DNA of 64,000 bases, taken from positions 1 to 64,000 of the forward strand of contig JBJXEA010000026.1 of the NCBI GenBank assembly GCA_046155285.1, in the 5' to 3' direction. Shown here piece by piece: positions 1 to 8,065 of this stretch (the stretch's first letter is position 1; every line of letters starts with the position of its first letter). Origin of the DNA: CAILHX01 sp046155285 (lineage in GTDB: Bacteria > Pseudomonadota > Gammaproteobacteria > Burkholderiales > Methylophilaceae). The notes under the pieces are model-generated. The model was given only the letters and a program-made list of their open reading frames with translations, searched no databases and was not told the DNA's origin. Both the position numbers and the translations under genes were made by a program.

Positions 1-99
1 TCCAAGATGTCAGCGCTTGGTGCGGCGATGCGTAAGTTGGTACATCTGTGCTTCGGCGTGATTAAATCCCGTCAGCCTTATCGCGGTGATTATGCGTAA
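1..99 (+). pseudogene. C-terminal end of an IS110-family transposase (cut by window edge)
   Basis: Frame 1 is open from the first base to a TAA at 97-99 and gives 32 residues. They include ALGAAMRKLVHLCFGVIKS, which resembles the conserved C-terminal tail of IS110/IS1111 transposases (small-residue run, then MRKLVH and a GV-K segment). Only the tail is visible, so I cannot tell whether the element is intact upstream. Too short for a domain call; the identification rests on the tail motif alone. Confidence 0.6.
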
Positions 100-199
100 T
101 TTGGTTGACGGGAGAGACGGTATCTACGCCCCCAACCGCACCGTCTTGGAAAAGCGGGGGGGGGGGGGTTATCCTTCCCTTCTGCCGCAGCCGCCAACG

Positions 200-306
200 C
201 AACTCCAAGACGGGGGATTGGCGGCAACCTTTGTTCGAACTCCGCGACAAGCCACGTTTTGTGTGGCTTGTTAGGGTGAGTTGGATTGCCACCCGTCTTG
301 GAGTTG
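200..306. repeat. Nested inverted repeat (15-bp outer arms)
   Basis: CAACTCCAAGACGGG at 200-214 is the exact reverse complement of 292-306. Inside it, ACAAGCCAC at 247-255 pairs with 263-271 over a 7-base loop. This gives a cruciform-like structure of about 107 bases downstream of the transposase tail. It could be part of the element end or an independent palindromic repeat. Confidence 0.6.
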
Positions 307-357
307 TGTTGGCGGATACCCGTAGGGCAAGGCAGTAGGGTGTCTTTTGCTTTGGTT

Positions 358-385
358 ACTTTCCTTTGGACAAGCAAAGGAAAGT
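358..385. repeat. Hairpin with 11-bp arms
   Basis: ACTTTCCTTTG at 358-368 pairs exactly with 375-385 across a 6-base loop. The surrounding string (TTTGCTTTGGTTACTTTCC) resembles an intergenic repeat that I recall from many beta- and gammaproteobacteria. Confidence 0.55.
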
Positions 386-426
386 GACTTGCTGTCGGGC
401 AACCCCCGACGGTTTTGGGTTTAATG

Positions 427-484
427 GTAGGAGCGTCGCCCTCGCCCCGATTAAGTGTTTTCGCGCCGAGGGCGACGCTCCTAC
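427..484. repeat. REP-like hairpin with perfect 18-bp arms
   Basis: GTAGGAGCGTCGCCCTCG at 427-444 is the exact reverse complement of 467-484, with a 22-base loop. A perfect 18-bp palindrome of this kind is typical of REP or MITE-type intergenic elements. It is not followed by a T-tract, so a simple terminator is unlikely. Confidence 0.65.
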
Positions 485-591
485 AGGGCAAGGCTGGTGG
501 GATTGGATGATTGACTGGATTGCCGTCTACACGGGAATGACGAACCCTCACATCTGCTATTCTTCACCCTCATTTCACTTTGAAAAACACC

Positions 592-1248
592 ATGCGCCCA
601 CTCCTGCTGCTGTTACTGTGCCTATTCAACACCGCTTACGCCGCAGATTTCACCGCCAAGGTGATTGCGGTGATGGATGGGGATACGGTGTTGGTGCGGC
701 GTGGCAGCGGTTTGGTGAAAATTCGGCTGGTGGAGATAGACGCGCCGGAGAAGGCACAGCTTTTTGGCGATGCCTCAAAGCGCTCGCTTTCCGACATGGT
801 GTTGGGCAAGCAGGTCAGTGTCAGTAGCCAAGCGCTGGATCAATATGGGCGTACGCTAGCGCATTTGCGTATCGGCAGTCTGGAAGTCAACGCCGAGCAA
901 ATCCGCCGTGGCATGGCGTGGGAATATTCCAACTTTCACAGCAGCCGTGCGCTGATTGCATTGCAGACAAAAGCCAAAAAAGCGCAGCTCGGTTTGTGGG
1001 CGCAGAACAATCCAACCCCACCGTGGATGTGGCGTAAGCAGCATCCGAGTACTTTGTCCGCTGCTACCAACGCAGCAACTAGCAACCCCGCCATACCTGC
1101 GCCCACGTCAGGATGTGCTAAAAAACATTGCTCAGAAATGACTTCGTGCGAGGAGGCTAGATACGCCCTTGCTCAGTGCGGTGTTAAAACGCTGGATGGG
1201 GATGGGGACGGAGTGCCTTGTGAGAAGTTGTGCGGGGGCAAAGAATAG
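592..1248 (+). CDS. Secreted thermonuclease-family protein with excalibur domain
   Basis: Predicted exported nuclease of about 218 residues. After a signal peptide (basic start, leucine run, cut near AYA-AD) comes a staphylococcal-nuclease-like domain, with DGDTVLV, the acidic VEIDAPE loop and QYGRTLAHL. The C-terminus carries an excalibur calcium-binding motif (DGDGDGVPCEKLC) and paired cysteines. The family hydrolyses phosphodiester bonds outside the cytoplasm, usually with calcium. The frame extends to a TTG at 580. I prefer the ATG at 592 because it is a standard start and leaves a compact signal peptide; no clear Shine-Dalgarno supports either. It stands alone between the repeat region and gyrA. 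Confidence 0.8.
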   Translation: MRPLLLLLLCLFNTAYAADFTAKVIAVMDGDTVLVRRGSGLVKIRLVEIDAPEKAQLFGDASKRSLSDMVLGKQVSVSSQALDQYGRTLAHLRIGSLEVNAEQIRRGMAWEYSNFHSSRALIALQTKAKKAQLGLWAQNNPTPPWMWRKQHPSTLSAATNAATSNPAIPAPTSGCAKKHCSEMTSCEEARYALAQCGVKTLDGDGDGVPCEKLCGGKE

Positions 1249-1403
1249 CGGGTATATGGCGGATAACGCTAGGCTCATCCTCCCTGAAAATGCTGAAAAT
1301 CCCCCCGCTTTTTTCTGTTTTTTTACCGCGTTTTTGCAGTGCTTTAGAGCGCTTGCCGTGGTAAAATTCTGGCTCTTAAATAGCCTCAATAAAATAACAA
1401 TTT

Positions 1404-3956
1404 ATGGATCAGTTTGCCAAAGAAACAATCCCCGTCAGCCTAGAAGAAGAAATGCGCCGCTCCTACCTCGATTACGCTATGAGCGTGATTGTAGGCCGTG
1501 CCTTACCTGACGTTCGAGACGGCTTGAAACCGGTACATAGGCGTGTGTTGTTCGCCATGCACGAGCTTTCCAACGATTGGAATCGCGCCTACAAAAAGTC
1601 GGCACGTATCGTAGGCGATGTCATCGGTAAATATCACCCACACGGTGACACAGCGGTGTACGACACCATCGTGCGTATGGCGCAGAATTTCTCGCTCAGA
1701 TACATGTTGGTGGACGGGCAAGGTAACTTCGGTTCGGTGGATGGCGACAACGCCGCCGCGATGCGTTATACCGAAATCCGCATGTCGCGGATCGCCCACG
1801 AGTTGCTGGGCGATTTAGACAAGGAAACTGTTAATTTTGGTGCCAATTACGACGGCTCTGAGCATGAGCCATTGGTGCTGCCTGCCAAAATCCCTAATCT
1901 GCTGATTAACGGTAGCTCCGGCATCGCCGTGGGCATGGCTACCAACATCCCGCCGCACAATCTGAACGAGGTGATTGATGCGTGTATGGCGGTGTTGCAA
2001 AACGCCGAAATCACCATTGATGAATTGATTGAGATCGTCCCCGCACCTGACTTTCCCACCGCCGGCATCATCTACGGCACGGTAGGCGTGCGCGAAGGTT
2101 ACCGCACTGGCCGTGGCCGCTGCGTGATGCGCGGCAGAACGCACTTTGAAGACATCGGCAAGGGCGAGCGCCAAGCGATTATCGTGGATGAACTGCCGTA
2201 TCAGGTGAACAAAAAGACGCTCATCGAAAAAATCGCCGAGCTGGTGAATGAGAAGAAAATCGAAGGCATTTCTGACCTGCGCGACGAATCGGATAAGTCC
2301 GGTATGCGCATGGTGATTGAGCTGAAGCGCGGCGAAGTGCCGGAAGTGGTGCTGAACAATCTGTACAAACAAACCCAGTTGCAAGACACCTTCGGCATGA
2401 ACATGGTGGCGCTGGTGGATGGTCAGCCGCGCTTGTTGAACCTCAAGCAAATGCTGGAAGCCTTCCTGCGCCATCGCCGCGAAGTGGTGACACGCCGCAC
2501 CGTGTTCGAACTACGCAAAGCCCGTGATCGCGGCCATGTGCTGGAAGGCTTGGCTGTAGCGCTTTCCAACGTGGATGAAATTATTGCGCTGATTAAAGCG
2601 GCATCCGCGCCGCCAGTGGCTAAGCAAGAGTTAATGTCACGCGTGTGGCGTTCACAATTGGTGGAAGACATGCTGGCGCGGGTTGGGGCCAGTGATGCGT
2701 TCCGCCCTGAATCCTTGGATGCAGAGTTTGGCCTGACCAAAAAAGGGTATCGCCTTTCTGATACTCAAGCGCAAGCGATTCTGGAGTTGCGTCTGCAACG
2801 CTTGACTGGCTTAGAGCAAGACAAAATTGTCAGCGAATACAAAGAGGTGATTGATGCAATTGCTGACTTGTTGGACATCTTGGCGAAGCCTGAGCGCGTG
2901 ACCGAGATTATCGTCGGCGAGTTGGCAGCGGTGAAGCAGCAGTTCGGCGACAAGCGTCGCAGCGAGATTGTGCATAACGCGCAAGATTTGAGCTTAGAAG
3001 ACCTGATTACGCCGCAAGATGTGGTGGTGACCTTGTCGCATACCGGCTATGTGAAATCGCAACCACTGGAAGAATATCGCGCGCAAAAACGCGGCGGGCG
3101 CGGCAAGCAAGCGGCGGCGACTAAGGAAGACGACTTTATAGACAAGATGTTCGTGGCGAATACGCACGATTACATCCTGTGCTTCTCCAGCCGTGGCCGT
3201 GTGTATTGGCTGAAGGTGTACGAAGTGCCGCAAGGCAGTCGCATTTCGCGTGGTAAGCCGATCGTGAACCTGTTCCCGCTGGAAGAGGGCGAGAAAATTA
3301 ACGCTATCTTGGCGGTGAAAGAATTCGACGAAAATCACTTCATTTTCATGGCTACTGCCAAAGGCACGGTCAAGAAAACCCCGCTGGTGGACTTCTCCAA
3401 CCCGCGCCGTTCCGGCATTATTGCCATCAATCTGGACGACGACGACTACTTGGTAGGCGCTGAAGTCACCAATGGCGCGAACGACATCGTGCTGGTGTCC
3501 AATGGCGGCAAGGCGGTGTGGTTCGACGAAGAAGACGTGCGGCCTATGGGCAGGGCGACGCGCGGTGTGCGCGGTATGAAGTTGATGCCTAAGCAAACTG
3601 TATTGTCCTTGCTGATTGCCGAAAGCGACCAGCAAACCGTGTTGGTGGCGACTGAAAATGGCTTTGGTAAACGCACCGTGCTGGCCGATTTCCGCCATTC
3701 TGGCCGCGCTACGCAAGGGGTGAAGGCGATTGCTACCAGTGAGCGTAACGGCTTGGTAGTCGCTGCCAAACTGGTGAATGACGACGACGAAATTATGCTC
3801 ATCACCACCGGCGGCGTGCTTATTCGCACGCGCGTCAAGGAGATCCGTGAGTTAGGCCGTGCTACACAGGGTGTCACGCTCATTAATCTGGGTGAAGGCG
3901 AGAAGCTTTCAGGCTTGGAGAAGGTCGTTGAAACTGACGAGGATAGCGAAGAGTAA
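1404..3956 (+). CDS. gyrA: DNA gyrase subunit A
   Basis: Type IIA topoisomerase subunit that breaks and rejoins DNA so that gyrase can add negative supercoils. The 850-residue length fits the family. The breakage-reunion domain is clear, with the catalytic tyrosine at residue 122 (RYTEIR). The quinolone-determining region HPHGDTAVYDTIV has Thr83 and Asp87 in E. coli numbering. Thr at 83 is a natural wild-type residue in some genera, so it is not by itself a resistance mutation. The C-terminal wrapping domain contains a GyrA-box-like QKRGGRG and ends in an acidic tail. Its stop codon shares a base with the start of serC (TAATG), suggesting translational coupling. Confidence 0.98.
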   Translation: MDQFAKETIPVSLEEEMRRSYLDYAMSVIVGRALPDVRDGLKPVHRRVLFAMHELSNDWNRAYKKSARIVGDVIGKYHPHGDTAVYDTIVRMAQNFSLRYMLVDGQGNFGSVDGDNAAAMRYTEIRMSRIAHELLGDLDKETVNFGANYDGSEHEPLVLPAKIPNLLINGSSGIAVGMATNIPPHNLNEVIDACMAVLQNAEITIDELIEIVPAPDFPTAGIIYGTVGVREGYRTGRGRCVMRGRTHFEDIGKGERQAIIVDELPYQVNKKTLIEKIAELVNEKKIEGISDLRDESDKSGMRMVIELKRGEVPEVVLNNLYKQTQLQDTFGMNMVALVDGQPRLLNLKQMLEAFLRHRREVVTRRTVFELRKARDRGHVLEGLAVALSNVDEIIALIKAASAPPVAKQELMSRVWRSQLVEDMLARVGASDAFRPESLDAEFGLTKKGYRLSDTQAQAILELRLQRLTGLEQDKIVSEYKEVIDAIADLLDILAKPERVTEIIVGELAAVKQQFGDKRRSEIVHNAQDLSLEDLITPQDVVVTLSHTGYVKSQPLEEYRAQKRGGRGKQAAATKEDDFIDKMFVANTHDYILCFSSRGRVYWLKVYEVPQGSRISRGKPIVNLFPLEEGEKINAILAVKEFDENHFIFMATAKGTVKKTPLVDFSNPRRSGIIAINLDDDDYLVGAEVTNGANDIVLVSNGGKAVWFDEEDVRPMGRATRGVRGMKLMPKQTVLSLLIAESDQQTVLVATENGFGKRTVLADFRHSGRATQGVKAIATSERNGLVVAAKLVNDDDEIMLITTGGVLIRTRVKEIRELGRATQGVTLINLGEGEKLSGLEKVVETDEDSEE

Positions 3957-5044
3957 TGTCCCGCGTTTGGAACTTTAGCGCAGGGCCGGCAGTGTTGCCG
4001 GAAGAGGTGTTAGTTCAAGTTCGCGACGAGCTTTTAGATTATCAAGGCTCGGGCATGTCGGTGATGGAAATGTCGCATCGCGGCAAAGAGTTCATGGGCA
4101 TTTTGCAAGCTGCTGAAGCTGATTTGCGCGAGTTGTTGGATGTGTCAGCCAATTACAAAGTCTTGTTCATGCAAGGTGGTGCGATTGCTGAAAATGCCAT
4201 TATCCCATTGAACTTGCTGGGACATAAAACGGTGGCGGATTACGTGGTCACTGGTTCTTGGTCGGCAAAATCAGAAAAAGAAGCGCGTAAATACTGCACG
4301 GTGAATATCGCGGCGCAGGGTGACAAGTGCGTGCCAGCGCTCAATACCTGGAAGCTTGCATCAGATTCCGCGTATTTATTTGTGTGCACCAATGAAACCA
4401 TAGATGGCGTGGAATATAGCTTTGCACCAGATTTGACCGCTTTGGGCAAGCCAGATTTGCCTGTCGTGGCTGATATGTCCTCACATTTGTTATCTCGTCC
4501 GGTAGATGTTTCAAAATACGGCGTGATTTTCGCTGGCGCACAAAAGAATATCGGCCCTGCGGGCTTAACCATCGTGATTGTGCGTGAAGATTTACTCGGT
4601 CACGCGCAAACCGCGTGCCCCAGTGCTTTTGACTTCAAAACTGTGGCGGATAATGACTCTATGTACAATACGCCACCGACGTTTGCCATTTATGTGGCGG
4701 GATTAGTGTTTAAGTGGTTGAAAAATAAGGGTGGATTGAGTGCGATGGAGAAAATAAACATCCGCAAAGCCAAGATGCTCTACGACTGCATAGACGGTTC
4801 TTCAGGCTTTTATACCAACAGTATCGAGCGTATTAGCCGTTCGCGCATGAATGTGCCGTTCACACTGAATAGTGAAGCATTGCAAGACGTGTTTCTAACT
4901 GAATCTAAAGCTGCTGGTTTGGTACAGTTGAAAGGCCATAAATCAGTGGGCGGCCTACGCGCCTCCATCTACAACGCCATGCCAGAGGCGGGTGTGCAAG
5001 CTTTGGTGGATTTTATGCAAGAGTTTGCTAAAGTACGCGCATGA
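3956..5044 (+). CDS. serC: Phosphoserine aminotransferase
   Basis: PLP-dependent aminotransferase (362 residues) that converts 3-phosphohydroxypyruvate to phosphoserine in serine synthesis, and also acts in pyridoxine synthesis. The N-terminal NFSAGPAVLP and the lysine-bearing AGAQKNIGPAGL segment that holds PLP are both present, along with a complete C-terminal domain. It begins within the gyrA stop codon and overlaps pheA by ATGA. The gyrA-serC-pheA order is typical of betaproteobacteria. Confidence 0.97.
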   Translation: MSRVWNFSAGPAVLPEEVLVQVRDELLDYQGSGMSVMEMSHRGKEFMGILQAAEADLRELLDVSANYKVLFMQGGAIAENAIIPLNLLGHKTVADYVVTGSWSAKSEKEARKYCTVNIAAQGDKCVPALNTWKLASDSAYLFVCTNETIDGVEYSFAPDLTALGKPDLPVVADMSSHLLSRPVDVSKYGVIFAGAQKNIGPAGLTIVIVREDLLGHAQTACPSAFDFKTVADNDSMYNTPPTFAIYVAGLVFKWLKNKGGLSAMEKINIRKAKMLYDCIDGSSGFYTNSIERISRSRMNVPFTLNSEALQDVFLTESKAAGLVQLKGHKSVGGLRASIYNAMPEAGVQALVDFMQEFAKVRA

Positions 5045-6108
5045 GCGACGAACTTAAAAAATACCGCGAGCAGATAGACGCGATTGACGACCAGATTCTA
5101 AAACTGGTCAGCGAACGCGCTCAGCACGCCAGAACTATCGGCGCTATTAAAGGCGGCGACCCGATTTACCGGCCTGAGCGCGAGGCGCAGGTATTGCGTC
5201 GTTTGGTAGAGCAGAATCCCGGCCCGTTATCGGATGAAGCCGTTACTGCTATTTTTCGCAATGTCATGTCCAATTGCCGCGCACTGGAAAAAGCGCTCGC
5301 TGTGGCGTTTCTAGGGCCGCTCGGTACTTACAGCGAAGAAGCCGCGATTAAGCAATTCGGCGGGCTTTCCAACCCCATGCAATGCGCTTCGATTGATGAA
5401 GTATTTAGGCTGGTTGAGGCTGGCAAGGCCGACTACGGCGTGGTGCCGGTGGAAAATTCCACCGAGGGTGCTGTAGGTCGCACGCTGGATTTGTTGCTTG
5501 GTAGCAAACTGCAAGTGTGCGGGGAAGTGGACTTGCCGGTGCATCACAATTTGCTGGCCAAAGCCGCGGAGATGAGTGCCATCAAGAAAGTTTATTCCCA
5601 CACTCAATCACTGTCTCAATGCCATGAGTGGCTGATGGCTAATCTGCCCAATGCGGAGCTGCAGGCCGTCGCTAGCAATGCAGAGGCTACTCGTCTTGCC
5701 GCTGATGATAACACCGTTGCGGCCATCGCCAGCCGCCGTGCGGGCGACATTTATGGCCTTAATCTATTGGCCGAAAGCATAGAGGACGACCCGCGTAACA
5801 CCACGCGTTTCTTGGTGATTGCCGACCACGACGTAGCGCCTTCAGGCCGCGATAAAACTTCGCTGGCGATGTCGGTACGCAACATCCCCGGCGCGGTGGT
5901 CGAGCTGCTCGCGCCGCTGGCGCAGAACGAAGTTTCCATGACCAAGTTGGAATCGCGTCCATCACATACCGGGATGTGGGAATATGTGTTTTTTGTGGAT
6001 ATTGAAGGCCATCGCAACGACTTAAAAGTTGCCAAGGCGCTGCAAACACTGGAAAATAAAGCCTCCTTCCTTAAAGTGTTGGGGTCGTATCCTGTGGCGG
6101 TGATTTAA
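5041..6108 (+). CDS. pheA: Bifunctional chorismate mutase / prephenate dehydratase
   Basis: Catalyses chorismate to prephenate and then to phenylpyruvate in phenylalanine synthesis. Residues 1-85 are a helical AroQ-type chorismate mutase (QIDAIDDQILKLVSERA). The dehydratase follows (VAFLGPLGTYSEEAA, VPVENSTEGAVGRTLD). A C-terminal ACT domain contains the phenylalanine-sensing ESRPSHTGMWEY motif, so feedback inhibition is expected. Length (355) is normal. It overlaps serC by four bases, and no leader peptide or attenuator is visible because it lies inside an operon. Confidence 0.97.
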   Translation: MSDELKKYREQIDAIDDQILKLVSERAQHARTIGAIKGGDPIYRPEREAQVLRRLVEQNPGPLSDEAVTAIFRNVMSNCRALEKALAVAFLGPLGTYSEEAAIKQFGGLSNPMQCASIDEVFRLVEAGKADYGVVPVENSTEGAVGRTLDLLLGSKLQVCGEVDLPVHHNLLAKAAEMSAIKKVYSHTQSLSQCHEWLMANLPNAELQAVASNAEATRLAADDNTVAAIASRRAGDIYGLNLLAESIEDDPRNTTRFLVIADHDVAPSGRDKTSLAMSVRNIPGAVVELLAPLAQNEVSMTKLESRPSHTGMWEYVFFVDIEGHRNDLKVAKALQTLENKASFLKVLGSYPVAVI

Positions 6109-6171
6109 TTTAATAAGTATCTGATTTTATTTGGTAGAAGCACAATTTCAAAAAACTGAATGGAGTATTAA

Positions 6172-6561
6172 ATGGCTGACAAAAACATGAAGTTTCTGGT
6201 GGTGGACGATTTTTCAACCATGCGCCGAATTGTGATTAACCTGCTCAAGGAAATTGGTTACAACAACATTCAAGAGGCGGAAGACGGCGTGGTGGCGTTG
6301 AAAAAGCTGCAAGCCGAGAAATTTGACTTCGTCGTCACCGACTGGAACATGCCCAATATGACGGGTTTAGAGCTACTCGTTAACATCCGTGCCGATGCCA
6401 AGCTGAAAAGCCTACCCGTGCTGCTGGTCACCGCCGAAGCCAAAAATGAAAACATCGTTGCCGCCGCTCAGGCCGGTGCAAGTGGTTATGTGGTGAAACC
6501 CTTCACCGCCAATGTGCTGCAAGAAAAACTCAATAAGGTGCTTGAGAAGCACGGGCTTTGA
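6172..6561 (+). CDS. cheY: Chemotaxis response regulator CheY
   Basis: Single receiver domain of 129 residues with no output domain. Diagnostic parts are VVDDFSTMRRI (acidic pocket), the phospho-acceptor in VVTDWNMPNMTG, the switch Thr in LLVTAEA and the Lys in YVVKPFT. Phosphorylated CheY binds the flagellar switch. No other che or flagellar gene is nearby, which is unusual: it sits alone between pheA and a methyltransferase, with GGAG seven bases before the ATG. A CheY-like role in another pathway cannot be excluded, but the similarity to motility CheY is close. Confidence 0.9.
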   Translation: MADKNMKFLVVDDFSTMRRIVINLLKEIGYNNIQEAEDGVVALKKLQAEKFDFVVTDWNMPNMTGLELLVNIRADAKLKSLPVLLVTAEAKNENIVAAAQAGASGYVVKPFTANVLQEKLNKVLEKHGL

Positions 6562-6577
6562 GTAATATCCGCGTTAC

Positions 6578-7441
6578 ATGACTGGTTGGATTCCAATTTA
6601 TGAGGATGCACAAATGCAGGTGATAGAAGGAAGAAAGTTAGTGTATCGCCATTGCCCACAATGCAATACGGACAACAATGGCGTTAAGCCGCACGCATAT
6701 TCACCTAGCGAATGGGATTTGAAGGTATGTGCAAATTGTGGTTTTGTTTATTTGGATGCCGCGCCAGTATATGAGGAGCTTCTGGAAGATTTTGCTTGGG
6801 AAAAAACCTCAAATGCCAGGCATGAGAAAAGGAAAAAGAAGCATCCAATTCTGTATAAGTTAAGTAAGGCAACGCGCTGGAGATTGCACTTGCTTAAGAG
6901 AAAAACAATGGAAGATTTGTTGCCGGAGTTCGTATCTGCCGGAAAGGTCGTAGATTTGGGCTGTGGTAAAGGTCATCAGTTGATGAAGTTACCGGATAAT
7001 TATCTTGCTATTGGGATTGAAATATCAACAGCTGAGGCAAAAGTCGCTGAAAAATTACTCGCAGTAAGAAGCGGTTTGGTTATCAATAAATCTTCCCTAG
7101 AAGGGCTTCAAAGTCTTTCTGCCGGTGAGGTTTCAGCGGTGTTTATGCGCTCGTATCTGGAGCATGAAACTCGTCCCAAAGAAGTTCTTCAGGAAACTTT
7201 CAGGGTATTACGCGGGGGGGGGGTAGCCATAATTAAAGTGCCGAATTATGGTTGTGTTAATAGGGTCGTGATGGGGAGCAACTGGTGTGGTTTTCGGTTC
7301 CCTGATCATTTGAATTATTTTACCCCTGAAACACTGAAAAATATGATTCATGGGGTGGGGTTTGAAGTAGCAAGATTCAATTTTATGGATCATTTGCCGA
7401 CTGGGGACAATATGTGGATGGTGATAAGAAAGCCCGCATAG
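6578..7441 (+). CDS. SAM-dependent methyltransferase with N-terminal zinc-ribbon; contains a G10 tract
   Basis: About 287 residues. The N-terminus has two CxxC pairs (CPQC near residue 28, CANC near 51), like sugar C-methyltransferase or ubiE-like proteins with a zinc knuckle. A class I Rossmann methyltransferase follows (VVDLGCGKGHQL, then SAVFMRSYLEHE and VLRGGGVAIIKVPN). The bases look AT-richer than the neighbours, which suggests transfer. Ten consecutive G at 7214-7223 encode the glycine loop, a spot where slippage would shift the frame. An alternative ATG at 6614 has a better ribosome site (GAGGA at 6601-6605) than the one at 6578. The substrate is unknown; glycan or lipid modification is possible. 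Confidence 0.7.
   Translation: MTGWIPIYEDAQMQVIEGRKLVYRHCPQCNTDNNGVKPHAYSPSEWDLKVCANCGFVYLDAAPVYEELLEDFAWEKTSNARHEKRKKKHPILYKLSKATRWRLHLLKRKTMEDLLPEFVSAGKVVDLGCGKGHQLMKLPDNYLAIGIEISTAEAKVAEKLLAVRSGLVINKSSLEGLQSLSAGEVSAVFMRSYLEHETRPKEVLQETFRVLRGGGVAIIKVPNYGCVNRVVMGSNWCGFRFPDHLNYFTPETLKNMIHGVGFEVARFNFMDHLPTGDNMWMVIRKPA
7214..7223 (+). repeat. G10 homopolymer inside the methyltransferase gene
   Basis: Ten G residues interrupt the coding sequence at the GGG loop (VLRGGGVAII). The frame is open in this copy. Change by one base would truncate the protein within its last third. It may also be a site of sequencing error. Confidence 0.8.
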
Positions 7442-7445
7442 CACC

Positions 7446-8057
7446 TTATTTAGCCGCATTTTGTTGTAAGCGCCACACAATCCTCACCCCCAGCAGCACT
7501 GTCAAAATCGCCGCATAAATCACCGGCTGCGTGATGTCTTTTTTCACCAGCCAGAAGTAGTGAAGCACACCCAGCATGGTAATCGGATATACCAGATAAT
7601 GCAGCTTTTGCCAGTTGCGCTTCATGCGTTTCATCATGGCATTGTTGGAGGTGTATGCTAGTGGAATCATCAGCACAAAAGACGAGAGTCCGGCGATGAT
7701 AAAGGGGTGTTTGACTATGCTTTTACCTATCTCTGTCCAGAAGAACCATTGATCCAGCCACACGTAGCTTATCATGTGCATGAACGCGTAAAAGAAAGCG
7801 TATAGGCCGAACATGCGCCGCATTTGCAATAGCCAATTGGCACCAGTAAGTTTACGTAGCGGGGTGACGGTGAGTGTAATCAGTAAAAATGTCAGTGCCC
7901 AAGTACCGAAGGAGCGAATAACAAATTCGATGGGATTAGCTCCCAGCATGTCTAGGAAGCCAAATACAAATAGACGTGCCAGCGGGAGCAGGGCGATGCA
8001 GAACAAAATGGTTTTGACACGCTTTACAGCGGTGGGGGTGAGAGACGTTGGGAGCAT
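7446..8057 (-). CDS. msrQ: Heme-binding membrane subunit MsrQ (YedZ)
   Basis: Inner-membrane b-type heme protein of 203 residues with about six hydrophobic helices, in the ferric-reductase-like family. Conserved histidines lie in helices (FMHMISYVW, KLHYLVYP). It passes quinone electrons to periplasmic MsrP for repair of oxidised methionines. It begins 8 bases after the end of msrP, so the two form one operon. It converges on the methyltransferase gene with only 4 bases between, and no terminator is visible. Confidence 0.92.
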   Translation of the reverse strand: MLPTSLTPTAVKRVKTILFCIALLPLARLFVFGFLDMLGANPIEFVIRSFGTWALTFLLITLTVTPLRKLTGANWLLQMRRMFGLYAFFYAFMHMISYVWLDQWFFWTEIGKSIVKHPFIIAGLSSFVLMIPLAYTSNNAMMKRMKRNWQKLHYLVYPITMLGVLHYFWLVKKDITQPVIYAAILTVLLGVRIVWRLQQNAAK

Positions 8058-8065
8058 AATTACCT

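Larger units (their letters stand above)
100..591. repeat. Non-coding region of stacked inverted repeats after the IS tail
   Basis: About 490 bases with no credible gene. The region holds a 13-G run at 156-168, a long-range inverted repeat (200-214 with 292-306) that encloses a hairpin (247-255 with 263-271), a hairpin at 358-385, and an 18-bp-arm hairpin (427-444 with 467-484). The stretch near 514-543 resembles the common proteobacterial intergenic repeat containing CGGGAATGACG. Open frames here in both directions follow the repeats and match no protein I recognise. It reads as a landing zone of small palindromic elements beside an insertion sequence. Confidence 0.6.

Noticed and set aside
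90..551. 153-residue minus-strand frame and several plus-strand frames in the first 600 bases
   Set aside because: They run through inverted repeats and a G13 run, with proline/arginine-rich translations and no recognisable domain.
1815..2474. 219-residue antisense frame in gyrA
   Set aside because: Histidine-rich shadow of the gyrA reading frame; gyrA is certain here.
2994..3716. 240-residue antisense frame in gyrA
   Set aside because: Same reason: complementary-frame shadow with biased composition.
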